40,109 bases of DNA, from assembly GCF_014897815.1 (NCBI RefSeq), contig NZ_JABUZG010000062.1, positions 1 to 40,109 of the forward strand, read 5' to 3'. Below are positions 1 to 7,280 of the stretch, in pieces. This stretch comes from Psychrobacter sp. PG1. Its GTDB lineage: Bacteria; Pseudomonadota; Gammaproteobacteria; Pseudomonadales; Moraxellaceae. The translations under genes and the position numbers were made by a program. Each line of letters opens with the position of its first letter. Positions within the stretch are counted from its first letter, which is position 1. The notes below the pieces were generated by a model. It saw only the letters and a program-made list of their open reading frames with translations. It was not told the origin of the DNA and ran no database searches.

Positions 1-107
1 ATTGTAACTATTATTTATGGCTTAACCAATTGAAGACACGCCCTAGTAGCACTGAACGAAATAAATTCAAATCTGGCAACTGGAAAGCTATAGTTGAATT
101 TTGATTC

Positions 108-126
108 AAAACCACCCTTTGGTTTT
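108..126. repeat. Inverted repeat AAAACCA-N5-TGGTTTT
   Basis: Perfect 7-bp arms separated by 5 bp, about 220 bp upstream of the sigma-54 core promoter at 343-359. Enhancer-binding proteins of the NtrC class usually bind dyads 80-250 bp upstream of such promoters, so this is a possible activator site. The function is inference only. Confidence 0.4.
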
Positions 127-177
127 CGAGATATTAATAAGTGTCTAATTATCCTGCTAGAATCTTACAACTAAATC

Positions 178-196
178 GATGATAGCATAAATCATC
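178..196. repeat. Inverted repeat GATGAT-N7-ATCATC
   Basis: Perfect 6-bp arms with a 7-bp spacer, about 150 bp upstream of the sigma-54 core promoter. It is a second candidate for an activator binding site. The rest of positions 1-342 holds no open reading frame with a credible start, and nothing else is recognised there. Confidence 0.35.
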
Positions 197-342
197 TCTT
201 TCTTAAGCTTTGTGACTAGTATTCAAGTTGCAATGATTAACTTTGGCGTTTGCTCATATCAGTGATGCTAGAGTGGATAGCTGGTGTTACTTCCTACTAA
301 CATAATTTAATACGCAAAATCAGATTATGGAAGTAAATATAT

Positions 343-359
343 TGGCACAAAAATTGCTT
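343..359 (+). promoter_or_regulatory. Sigma-54 (RpoN) promoter, full consensus match
   Basis: TGGCAC (343-348), a 5-bp spacer and TTGCTT (354-359) match the RpoN consensus TGGCAC-N5-TTGCW. The GG of the -24 element (344-345) and the GC of the -12 element (356-357) are exactly 10 bp apart, as required. Transcription would start near 369, giving a leader of about 50 nt before the GTG start at 421. Sigma-54 promoters need an ATP-hydrolysing enhancer-binding protein; none is encoded in this window. Confidence 0.75.
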
Positions 360-420
360 TAAAAATATACCAAAAAAGAATCGCTATTCAATAGACTAGC
401 ACTCCTCAAGGAAGTAGATA

Positions 421-2304
421 GTGACTCAAGAATTTTCCAGCCTTATTACCCCTATTAATGATTCTGAAATAGCACCAAAAGCCGTTCAACAGACCCTGTT
501 TTGGGTGGCAGTGGGCGTATATTCTTTACTGTTATTAATCGGCTCAGTGCAGCCTATAATCGGTATTATTGGTCTTTTACTATTAGGAGTGGCAGCTTTA
601 TTCAAGATTATCATTCGTAATTTTCAAGTTATCGGTATTTTATTGTTATTGGGAATAGCGGCTACGGCTGTTCCTTTTCTATTAATTATATATATTCCTG
701 TTCTATTATATTTTTTTATAAAACGTCTTGGATATCTGTTTCAGCACTTTGGCTTGGTAATGGCTGGATTGTTTATCTACTTTTTCCCTATAGGACTGAT
801 GGTAAATGGAGCATCAGAATCTACCCCAGCAATTGGTGTAATCATTCCTATCGCTCTATTTCCGATAATTTTAAAAAGCTTTGTAGATAATCGTGGCTAT
901 ACCGTTCAGAAAGCTCTTGAGATTATGTCTGAAGCTCCTATCCTTATAATTTCAATCGTCTTACCTTTTTTGAAATTAAACATAGGTGCGGACTTCGCAG
1001 AAGGGGTAGGCTCAGGAGAAGCAGTTGCAGGGGAAGCTGCCGCCGCCGCAAAACCAATGCCAAATGATGTGGCGTTTATGAAAGAGAGCCCTATCTACAA
1101 AGGTGCGTTTAGCACAGAAGTCTCTGTTTCTGAGCCAGTCGCTACGACTGCTATGTTGACCGCCAACTCAGCCATTACGGTTAACGGATTCTTTCAGCAG
1201 CTTCAAAACAGTCAACAAATACAATATGAAGATGGTACAAGCTCTGCTATTAATAATAATCTTAATCAAATTAGAATTGGTGATAGTAGTCTTGAAAATC
1301 TCTATATACAAAACGATGGCGCCAGTCTAAAAATAACAGACAGTCAAGGTGATACTGTTGGGTTTATTAAGCAAAATGGGGCGAGCTTAAAGGTCACGGA
1401 TGTTAATCATTTCAATATGGGTAGCATTACGCCTGATCAAAACGGCTTTAATATTACTGACAGCTTTGGTAAGTCGGTCGCTTCTATATCAGAAAGCTCA
1501 ACGAGCCTAGATGCTTTTACCACAGAATCTATTATAGATATTGATGCTCAGCTTGATAGTATAAACAATACTAATATTACTTCAGTAGAGGTCGATGCGC
1601 TTACATCAGAACAGAACTCATCACAATTGCCAAACGATACAGGAATAAATATAGCGCAAGGTGAGTTAGCGGCTGATACGCTAGACAACGAAGCTAACGA
1701 AGCTAACGAAGAAGTTATTAATCGTCATCAGTTATTAGCAGTTGCTTTACTCAGTCTGATAGCAAATAAAAATCGTATTAGCAATACATCTGATAAGAGG
1801 ATTAATGTATCTAAGAGAATTAATGCTTCTAAAGATATGATTAAAGCCCAAATGCAGGCAGGTAGATCTCAGCAATATGGTGATGATAGTTTTTATGCTT
1901 ATATTCAGAAAAACGCATCTGATGACTTCAAAAATAATGAGCGTGTCTATACGCACGACAAGATTAAAGACAATGCTAAATTCTCACCTGAATCAATGAA
2001 GGCTATAGAAGACAAGTTTGAATTATCGAATGAAAAGATATTACTAATATTTGATGATGCCTTTATCTTTACAGGTACCAATGGCATGGTTTTGACTGAA
2101 GATCATATCTATTTACGAGCGATGTTGTGGGAAACTCAGAGCTTTTTAATTGATGAAGTTACTTCACTAAATACGCAAGGCATTTTGAGTAATGAAGCTA
2201 AGTTTAATAATGGAAGGCTTTCATATAGATTTCAAGAGCAACCGCTAAGAGTAGCCTATAAAGAGTTGATACAGTTATTTAAAGATTATAAAAATAGCCG
2301 ATAG
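421..2304 (+). CDS. Unrecognised multi-pass membrane protein with repeat region and C-terminal globular domain
   Basis: I do not recognise this 627-aa protein. Seen in the sequence: about five or six hydrophobic segments in residues 23-190; an Ala/Gly/Glu-rich linker (190-212); a region (about 295-358) with three ~20-residue units built on 'NGASLKITD..G..VG.I', which suggests beta strands; an Asn/Ser/Asp-rich acidic stretch with the tandem EANEANEE (424-431); a short hydrophobic segment (436-448); a basic stretch; and a globular C-terminus (about 505-620) with 'FIFTGTNGMVLTEDHIYLR'. The C-terminal part recalls, from memory, PH-like domains at the ends of some bacterial membrane proteins, which is unproven. 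The GTG start is chosen because AAGGAAG lies 6 nt upstream. A sigma-54 promoter precedes it, so expression is probably conditional. The many Asn, Ser and Ile residues and low-GC codons set it apart from the housekeeping genes. Confidence 0.8.
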   Translation: MTQEFSSLITPINDSEIAPKAVQQTLFWVAVGVYSLLLLIGSVQPIIGIIGLLLLGVAALFKIIIRNFQVIGILLLLGIAATAVPFLLIIYIPVLLYFFIKRLGYLFQHFGLVMAGLFIYFFPIGLMVNGASESTPAIGVIIPIALFPIILKSFVDNRGYTVQKALEIMSEAPILIISIVLPFLKLNIGADFAEGVGSGEAVAGEAAAAAKPMPNDVAFMKESPIYKGAFSTEVSVSEPVATTAMLTANSAITVNGFFQQLQNSQQIQYEDGTSSAINNNLNQIRIGDSSLENLYIQNDGASLKITDSQGDTVGFIKQNGASLKVTDVNHFNMGSITPDQNGFNITDSFGKSVASISESSTSLDAFTTESIIDIDAQLDSINNTNITSVEVDALTSEQNSSQLPNDTGINIAQGELAADTLDNEANEANEEVINRHQLLAVALLSLIANKNRISNTSDKRINVSKRINASKDMIKAQMQAGRSQQYGDDSFYAYIQKNASDDFKNNERVYTHDKIKDNAKFSPESMKAIEDKFELSNEKILLIFDDAFIFTGTNGMVLTEDHIYLRAMLWETQSFLIDEVTSLNTQGILSNEAKFNNGRLSYRFQEQPLRVAYKELIQLFKDYKNSR

Positions 2305-2357
2305 GTAGCAGGTCAAATACATAAGCCTTGCTTCTAAAAATAAATAGTGGAATAAAA

Positions 2358-2396
2358 ATGAGAAATATCGTTTTAGCCGTTATTGGTTGTAGTTGA
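2358..2396 (+). other. 12-codon ORF resembling a truncated lipoprotein leader
   Basis: ATG at 2358 starts MRNIVLAVIGCS followed by TGA. The peptide looks like the front of a lipoprotein signal sequence with a VIGC lipobox, but it stops immediately. A GTGGA just upstream could serve as ribosome binding site. The reading frame stays open after the stop and runs into the gene that starts at 2484. It may be a decayed gene, a leader peptide or chance. Confidence 0.3.
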
Positions 2397-2483
2397 GTTT
2401 TGAGTTTTAAAGAGAGCTATACCTTGTACAAGATATTCATACGCTATCAATCAAAGGTCCATTTTTTAAGGGAAATAACTATA

Positions 2484-3071
2484 ATGCGGCTATTAAAACA
2501 TGAACTTATTCATAGAGTATTGATTTCAAGTTTATTGCTTGGGTTGTCAGTATTTGCATCTGCATCAGATGAAAGCTACGAAGACATGAGTGCGCTCATA
2601 GCAGAGGCATCTGAAGAGTTAGATATTGCGGCTGCAGCACTACCAACTGCATCTGTGGCTCAAGAAAATACTGCAGCAGTTAGGACTGGAATGGCAACAA
2701 TCTATGGTAAGCCTTACTACCCCTCTGACTACACACCAGAAATGACTGTTTATGCAAGAAGCTTAAGTTCAGGAAAAACATACTCTGTTAATGTTCCCGA
2801 TAGTGCTTCGCAATACAAGATAAAGCTTCCAGCTCCTGGTAATTATGTTTTATTCTCTTGGACGAAAGATAGGCTAGGAAATAATATTGGAGATCCTGAA
2901 GGTTTATATAGAAAGGTAGGTGCACTATACAGCCATTGTAGTGCAACGGTTCTTGATGTGACTTGTGACAATCACTCTCCCGAACCTGTAGCGTTAAAAC
3001 CTAACCAAGTAATTAGAGATTTTCAAATATCGGATTATTACTACGATAAAGACCAAGTCCCTCAGCCTTAA
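2484..3071 (+). CDS. Unrecognised exported protein with probable beta-sandwich domain
   Basis: The frame is open from 2400, but ATG 2484 is preferred. It has AAGGGA about 10 nt upstream and gives a clean signal peptide: a basic start, hydrophobic residues 12-22, then ASA just before the mature part. The product is 195 aa. After an Ala/Glu-rich stretch, residues ~70-165 read like a small Ig-like or carboxypeptidase-regulatory-type fold ('TVYARSLSSGKTYSVNVPD', 'YKIKLPAPGNYVLFSW'), the kind of domain in periplasmic and surface proteins. Two cysteines near the end (in HCSATV and VTCDN) could form a disulfide. It follows the large membrane protein by 180 nt on the same strand and may be co-transcribed with it. 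The function is unknown. Confidence 0.75.
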   Translation: MRLLKHELIHRVLISSLLLGLSVFASASDESYEDMSALIAEASEELDIAAAALPTASVAQENTAAVRTGMATIYGKPYYPSDYTPEMTVYARSLSSGKTYSVNVPDSASQYKIKLPAPGNYVLFSWTKDRLGNNIGDPEGLYRKVGALYSHCSATVLDVTCDNHSPEPVALKPNQVIRDFQISDYYYDKDQVPQP

Positions 3072-3110
3072 GTAAAAATCTGCTAAGTAAAAATTAATGG
3101 AATCGAACTA

Positions 3111-3599
3111 ATGAAGACGTCAATAAATTTAATATTATTATCTCTAGGACTGCTTGCATTTGATACTAATGCTGCCAATACTAATTTCAACCACAAGGGT
3201 ATACAAAACGGTGCTATTTCAGAATCTTGTTATCATGATCCATGTGCCGTGACAAGAATAATGAAGTCTGAGATTGTGAAACAGAAACCAGGATATACAC
3301 AGTTGAAGCTTAAAGTAGTAAGTGGTTACAAAGGTTGGGATGCAAAAAAAACTACATGGGGTCATGAGTTTTATACGATGTATGTCAATTGCTCTCTCAA
3401 GAGACCCAATTTAGCAAATAAGTCCAATATTGAAGGTAACATTTTACCCCTTGGCGTGGGTGAGGATAGTTGGATACCAGGCGCAGAGTATCCTAACACT
3501 ATTCTATATTTACAAGCATGTCATAACTATGACGGAGAAACGGAAAAGGCTGGTAAGAAGTTCGGCTACAATATAAAAGAAGCTGATAGATTTAATTAG
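3111..3599 (+). CDS. Unrecognised small exported protein
   Basis: This 162-aa protein has a clear signal peptide: MKTSIN, hydrophobic residues 7-16, then a probable cut after TNAA near residue 22. The mature part has four cysteines (SCYHDPC, VNCSL, LQACH), which could form two disulfides in the periplasm. No known family is recognised. The start follows a weak GGA about 10 nt upstream. It lies 39 nt after the previous exported protein, same strand, so the two are probably one transcript. It ends before a hairpin at 3671-3693. Function unknown. Confidence 0.7.
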   Translation: MKTSINLILLSLGLLAFDTNAANTNFNHKGIQNGAISESCYHDPCAVTRIMKSEIVKQKPGYTQLKLKVVSGYKGWDAKKTTWGHEFYTMYVNCSLKRPNLANKSNIEGNILPLGVGEDSWIPGAEYPNTILYLQACHNYDGETEKAGKKFGYNIKEADRFN

Positions 3600-3670
3600 A
3601 GCTAATTAACTTATATTAATTTTAGAGTAACTCTTAGATTTTTACTCATCTCTACTCCTCATAACTTACA

Positions 3671-3705
3671 GCAAGCAAAAAACCTTTGCTTGCCGTGCTT
3701 ATTTA
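3671..3705 (+). terminator. Probable terminator after the accessory gene trio
   Basis: GCAAGCAAA (3671-3679), a 5-nt loop and TTTGCTTGC (3685-3693) form a perfect 9-bp stem, followed by a T-rich but interrupted tract. It sits 72 nt after the stop at 3599 and just before the left end of the IS element. Confidence 0.55.
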
Positions 3706-3825
3706 TTATCAAATAAAAGTTGACCTCGATTTTAGTATTAATCCACTTCGTTATACTGTCTGAGCTATGCTGAAGAAACCGTAGAGATAAACTTGGTAAA
3801 CTAACGACTCAAAGAGGAGTTTACC

Positions 3826-4122
3826 ATGACCAAGAAAGTAAGAATCTACAGTGACGAATTTAAGTCCGAAGCCGTCAAAAAGATCACAGACAACAACGGC
3901 AATATTTCAGCCACCGCAAAGCAGCTTGGCATCGCCATGCAAACCTTATCGAACTGGCATAACAAAGCTAATCAAGGCAAGCTTGTAGGCACTGAGCAGT
4001 ATGATCCACAGCTTATAGCTGTTCTAGAAAAGAACAAGCGCCTCAAACGCCAGCTTAAAGTTGCCGAAGAGGAGCGAGAGATATTAAAAAAGGCGACGGC
4101 GTATTTCGCCAAGCACAGCTAG
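3826..4122 (+). CDS. IS3-family transposase OrfA
   Basis: 98 aa. Residues ~5-50 are the InsE/Tnp_1-type helix-turn-helix that binds the terminal repeats ('FKSEAVKKI', 'AKQLGIAMQTLSNWHNK'). Residues ~66-92 are a charged leucine-zipper-like coiled coil used for dimerisation in this family. An AGAGGAG lies about 8 nt upstream of the ATG. Near its end the gene carries an A6G slippery site at 4086-4092, where ribosomes can shift by -1 into OrfB. OrfA itself appears intact. Confidence 0.85.
   Translation: MTKKVRIYSDEFKSEAVKKITDNNGNISATAKQLGIAMQTLSNWHNKANQGKLVGTEQYDPQLIAVLEKNKRLKRQLKVAEEEREILKKATAYFAKHS
4086..4092 (+). promoter_or_regulatory. A AAA AAG programmed -1 frameshift site
   Basis: Six A then G, phased as A_AAA_AAG in the OrfA frame. 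This is the classic IS3-family slippery heptamer. A -1 shift here continues as GDGVFRQAQLVRY in the frame of OrfB, which is open from this point, so the fused OrfAB transposase can be read directly. Confidence 0.75.
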
Positions 4123-4991
4123 TCAGGTATGCCTTTATTAAAGACAATCAGCAGATATTTAACATCACCACTATGTGCCGTGTGTTAAGCGTCAAACCAT
4201 CAAGCTATTACGACTGGAGTAGTCGCGATATCAGCGAGCAGCAGATACATCGCAACCATTGTGAGCTACTAGTTAAAGCCGCTCACAGTGAAAGTAAAGA
4301 ACGTTATGGTTATGAGCGTTTGCATGCCCAGCTAACAGAGCAAGGCCATGACATTAGCCTATACATGGTTAGAAGTATTAAAAAGGAACATAACATTAAA
4401 TGCCGTCGCCACAAGCGCTTTGAAATTACGACAGACTCTAATCACAATAATCTGGTCTATCTAAACGTGCTTGATCAAAATTTTGATGCCAGTCGCCCTA
4501 ACTAAGCGTGGGTCAGTGACATCACCTATATCTGGACAAATGAGGGTTGGCTATACTTGGCAGGCGTTAAAGACTTATACACTAAAGAGCTGGTTGGCTA
4601 TGCCATTAATAAACGCATGACAGCAGATCTAGTATGCCGTGCATTGACTATGGCAATTAAGAATAAAGGTCCCAGCAAAGGGCTAATAGTTCACTTTGAT
4701 AGAGGCAGTCAATATTGTAGCCATGCGTATCACAAGATTATCAAGCGACATCAGTTTGCAGGCTCAATGAGCGCTAAAGGTAACTGCTTTGATAACGCAC
4801 CTATAGAGAGCTTCTGGGGTACGTTAAAGAATGAGTTGATATATCATCAGGACTATAAGACCAGATTTGCCGCCATTACTGATATCATTAGATACATCGA
4901 GTTGTACTACAATCAAACGAGGATTCAAAAGGGCTTGGGCTATAAATCGCCAAGACAGGTGTGGTTTGATTATTATCATCAGGCTGCGTAA
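4092..4991 (+). pseudogene. IS3-family transposase OrfB, broken by an in-frame stop
   Basis: This is the frame reached by the -1 shift at 4086-4092. It contains the HTH_21-like region ('AAHSESKERYGYERLHAQL') and the rve DDE core: first Asp in 'AWVSDITYIW', second Asp in 'IVHFDRGSQY', and Glu in 'NAPIESFWGTLKNEL'. A TAA at 4503-4505 interrupts it exactly where related proteins read PNQ or PNK before WV(S/T)DITY, so a single C-to-T change of CAA is the simplest explanation. The reading frame is unchanged either side, so this is a nonsense mutation, not a frameshift. The usual HSDRGSQY reads HFDRGSQY here, a second possible lesion. The DDE core lies entirely after the stop, so neither OrfB nor OrfAB can be made whole. 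Confidence 0.85.
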
Positions 4992-5064
4992 TTAAAATAT
5001 CCCAAGTTTAACTGTACGGATTTGACGGCAGGGGTCACTGAGATTCAAGAGGGTTTTATAAGAT

Positions 5065-5155
5065 TGGCGGTGAAGGAGGGATTCGAACCCTCGATACGCT
5101 ATTAACGCATACACACTTTCCAGGCGTGCGGTTTCAGCCACTCACCCACTTCACC
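5065..5155 (-). tRNA. tRNA-Ser, anticodon GGA
   Basis: On the minus strand the gene begins GGTGAAG (5155-5149) and ends CTTCACC-G-CCA (to 5065), a perfect 7-bp acceptor stem with the CCA encoded. The anticodon loop reads CTGGAAA, giving GGA, which reads UCC/UCU serine codons. The T arm has the standard GGTTCGAATCC core. The long variable arm typical of serine tRNAs lies between, giving 91 nt in all. A promoter is visible upstream (5171-5199). The 3' end faces the IS element and the accessory block. Confidence 0.95.
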
Positions 5156-5170
5156 GTTTTTAGACGGCTC

Positions 5171-5199
5171 AGTATAGCGGATACTGTCTAGAATGTCAC
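5171..5199 (-). promoter_or_regulatory. Sigma-70 promoter of tRNA-Ser
   Basis: On the minus strand, GTGACA (5199-5194) and TATACT (5176-5171) are separated by 17 bp. The start would fall close to 5164, a few nucleotides before the mature 5' end at 5155. Confidence 0.7.
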
Positions 5200-5283
5200 G
5201 ACTTGCACCTTATCTTTCTTTATTTACAAACGCCTGCTACGATAGCGTATACGTAATGACAAGCATAGATGGTTGAAAGTTAA

Positions 5284-6177
5284 ATGATAAGTTTCGGTAG
5301 GCTCAATGCCCGTTTGAAAAACAGTATTACAATGACCGTGATGGCGGTGGTCGTAAGTATAACTTCAGCGCATGCTGATGACTTTACCCAGTGTAGCGAG
5401 TCCTTTTATGGCGGTGTCTATCCTGAGTTTATTAATACCAAGCTAAGCAACAAAACCCAAGCTTTATGCATGGATGGTTTTGCCGTTATGTATTCTGGTG
5501 TGTCGCGTACACCGCTTTGGTCAGCAGAATATTTGGCTCGCAAGCGTTTACAACAAGCAAAAGAAATTGATCGTGAAGACAGCTTTCATGAAGAAAGTAG
5601 GTTACCAAAATCCGCACGCGCCTCATTGTCCGACTATTCAGGCTCTGGCTATGATCGCGGCCATTTAGCGCCCAATGCCGATATGGCGAATCGCAGTCAA
5701 CAATATGATAGCTTTAGTCTTGCCAATATCGCCCCGCAGTCACCGCGCAACAATCGCTATATCTGGCGTAATATTGAATCAGCCACTCGCTATTTGACCC
5801 AGCAATATGGAGAGGTTTATAGCATTACAGGGGTAGCATTTACTGGCAAAACAACCAAGCAACTGGCAGATCGTGTACTGGTACCCAGCCATTTTTTTAA
5901 AGCCGTTTACATACCAGCGATTAATCAAGCAGGGGTCTATTATGCACCCAATGATGAGTCAGAACGCATAGAGGTTATTAGTGTTGATGAACTCTCGACC
6001 AGAATTGGTATCGATGTGCTGCCCGTCTTGGATGCCAAAACCAAAACACAGGCATTTGATCTGCCATTAAAGGCGGGTGAAAGCTCCGAGTTGCCCGATG
6101 AGCCAACAGAAGAGCCGGCTTGGATACTGTTTGTTTGGGCGATTCTTGAGTGGGTAATCGCCCAATTGCAAGCATAA
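5284..6177 (+). CDS. Exported DNA/RNA non-specific endonuclease with C-terminal hydrophobic segment
   Basis: 297 aa. The N-terminus is a signal peptide (basic residues 7-12, hydrophobic 16-28, probable cut after AHA at 29-31). The NUC domain covers ~40-250 and shows DRGH at 124-127 with His127 as the expected catalytic base. Asn157 and Glu165 are spaced (N-x7-E, with W161 between) as the magnesium ligands of Serratia nuclease. This family cuts DNA and RNA without sequence preference, outside the cytoplasm. After an acidic linker (PDEPTEEP) the last ~20 residues (AWILFVWAILEWVIAQLQA) are strongly hydrophobic, unusual for a freely secreted nuclease, and suggest membrane anchoring. The Shine-Dalgarno sequence is weak; the start is chosen for the signal peptide. 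An overlapping 7-bp inverted repeat (6178-6184 / 6208-6214) follows the stop. Confidence 0.88.
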   Translation: MISFGRLNARLKNSITMTVMAVVVSITSAHADDFTQCSESFYGGVYPEFINTKLSNKTQALCMDGFAVMYSGVSRTPLWSAEYLARKRLQQAKEIDREDSFHEESRLPKSARASLSDYSGSGYDRGHLAPNADMANRSQQYDSFSLANIAPQSPRNNRYIWRNIESATRYLTQQYGEVYSITGVAFTGKTTKQLADRVLVPSHFFKAVYIPAINQAGVYYAPNDESERIEVISVDELSTRIGIDVLPVLDAKTKTQAFDLPLKAGESSELPDEPTEEPAWILFVWAILEWVIAQLQA

Positions 6178-6264
6178 TGCCTTTGTGACACGAGTCTATA
6201 TATAATAAAAGGCACAAAAAATCCAAAAATTACGCAAGATATCGTTAATAAAAAGGAGAATCAA

Positions 6265-6528
6265 ATGATTGATCCATTTGCCAATGACCACCAAAGCATG
6301 CAAATCGGTGAGCTTATCATCGAAAACCAAACAGATAAAATTATTATATATGGCGATATTGATTTGACTCTTAATGCTACTGGATATGAGCAAGCACAAC
6401 AGTTACATGAGCTAACAAGCAAGATTATTCAGGCATTTGAAAATAATTCCATTTACAATAATAGTCAGCATAAGTCAAAAGAAAAAGATGACCGGTTGGA
6501 TAAAAATATCGACAATCCTTTTTTATAA
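6265..6528 (+). CDS. Small acidic protein, conserved-looking, unknown function
   Basis: 87 aa, with a strong AAAGGAG 7-8 nt before the ATG. It starts MIDPFANDHQ and ends DNPFL. In between are a short beta-rich part ('IGELIIENQTDKIIIYGDIDLT') and a helix (~'GYEQAQQLHELTSKIIQAF'), then a charged tail. No signal peptide or membrane segment is present, so it should be cytoplasmic. From memory, similar short proteins with DPF near the start, an 'IYGDLDLT' core and NPF at the end exist in Pseudomonas and relatives without known function; this should be confirmed by search. It lies 88 nt after the nuclease gene. Confidence 0.75.
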   Translation: MIDPFANDHQSMQIGELIIENQTDKIIIYGDIDLTLNATGYEQAQQLHELTSKIIQAFENNSIYNNSQHKSKEKDDRLDKNIDNPFL

Positions 6529-6785
6529 CTATTTGATATAGTTCAATTTTTATAGAAATAATAAACTATAAAAAAATTACTAGGCAAAAGCTTAAAATTG
6601 CTTATAATGAGTCAAGACATCGCTTATGTCGTATAAAATTTTGATGAGCAGTTTTTTTAGATGCGCTAACCACTCCCAAAGAGTAGAAAGTCGCATGGCT
6701 GTTAATAGGGATTTTAGCGAAGGATAAGCCTAGGAGATCAGAAACATAACGTTTCGAGTAATCATTGTATGAAGGGAATCAGTCT

Positions 6786-7169
6786 ATGAAATTATTTACC
6801 AAAACCACTCTAGCTGTTGCAGGTATCAGTTTAGCAAGCATGGCATTCGCCGCTGATCCTTTGGCCAATACCACGTGGCAGACATTTGATGAAGGTAAGC
6901 CAAAAGGTACCGTAAAGATTACTGAGTCAAACGGTGTACTAACAGGTACGCTTATCGCTACTAACTCAGCCAAAGGCAAAAAGCACGTTGGTACGACCAT
7001 TATTAAAGGCTTAAAGTCTGATGGTGGTGGCAAATATAGTGGTGGTACGATCACTGATCCTGAAAAAGGCAAAGATTATCGTATGACCGCAAACTTGAGT
7101 GGCAATACCTTAAATCTAAAAGGTTATATCGGTCCATTCTCACGCAGTCAAACGTGGAAAAAGAAATAA
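6786..7169 (+). CDS. DUF2147 family periplasmic protein
   Basis: 127 aa. ATG 6786 is chosen over an in-frame TTG at 6765 because GAAGGGA lies 8 nt upstream and the signal peptide then starts correctly (MKLFTKTTLAVAG, cut after AFA at about residue 22). The mature protein has the DUF2147 pattern: 'TTWQTFDEGKPKGTVKI', 'GVLTGTL', 'GGKYSGGTITDPEKGKDY', 'LNLKGYIGPFSRSQTWKKK'. DUF2147 proteins are small exported beta-barrel-like proteins; their function is not established, though some are linked to stress. The gene is monocistronic: 257 nt without a gene lie upstream (a TATAAT at 6603-6608 is the only promoter-like element seen), and a terminator follows. Confidence 0.85.
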   Translation: MKLFTKTTLAVAGISLASMAFAADPLANTTWQTFDEGKPKGTVKITESNGVLTGTLIATNSAKGKKHVGTTIIKGLKSDGGGKYSGGTITDPEKGKDYRMTANLSGNTLNLKGYIGPFSRSQTWKKK

Positions 7170-7211
7170 GCCGATAGCTTGTTTTTAGTATTAGACCTAA
7201 TATTTATAAAT

Positions 7212-7249
7212 AAAAATCCCGTAATACCTTTTGGTAGTGCGGGATTTTT
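7212..7249. terminator. Bidirectional rho-independent terminator
   Basis: AAAAATCCCG (7212-7221) pairs with CGGGATTTTT (7240-7249), with further ACC/GGT pairing near the loop. The A and T tails make it work in both directions, ending the DUF2147 gene (+) and amtB (-). Confidence 0.85.
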
Positions 7250-7280
7250 AGTACATATATTTTAATATTGGCTGAAGAGC

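Larger units (their letters stand above)
3721..5037 (+). mobile_element. IS3-family insertion sequence, inactivated
   Basis: About 1.3 kb, typical for the IS3 family. It has two overlapping reading frames: OrfA with a helix-turn-helix, and OrfB with a DDE integrase core. Proposed ends are TGACCTC at 3721 and GGGGTCA at 5037; both begin TGACC when read inward and then diverge, so the terminal repeats are short or imperfect. No matching 3-4 bp target duplication is visible (left flank AGT, right flank CTG). An in-frame stop in OrfB makes the copy non-autonomous. The right end lies 27 bp from the tRNA-Ser gene. Ends are by eye and may be off by some bases. Confidence 0.75.

Noticed and set aside
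1747..1956. 69-codon frame on the - strand inside the large membrane protein gene
   Set aside because: Shadow frame; no ribosome binding site and no recognisable feature.
6178..6214. Inverted repeat TGCCTTT/AAAGGCA after the nuclease gene as a terminator
   Set aside because: A 23-nt loop and an A tract, not a T tract, on the + strand; left as an uncertain repeat.
5940..6226. Two minus-strand frames overlapping the end of the nuclease gene
   Set aside because: Antisense shadows of a well supported gene; no domain or start signal.
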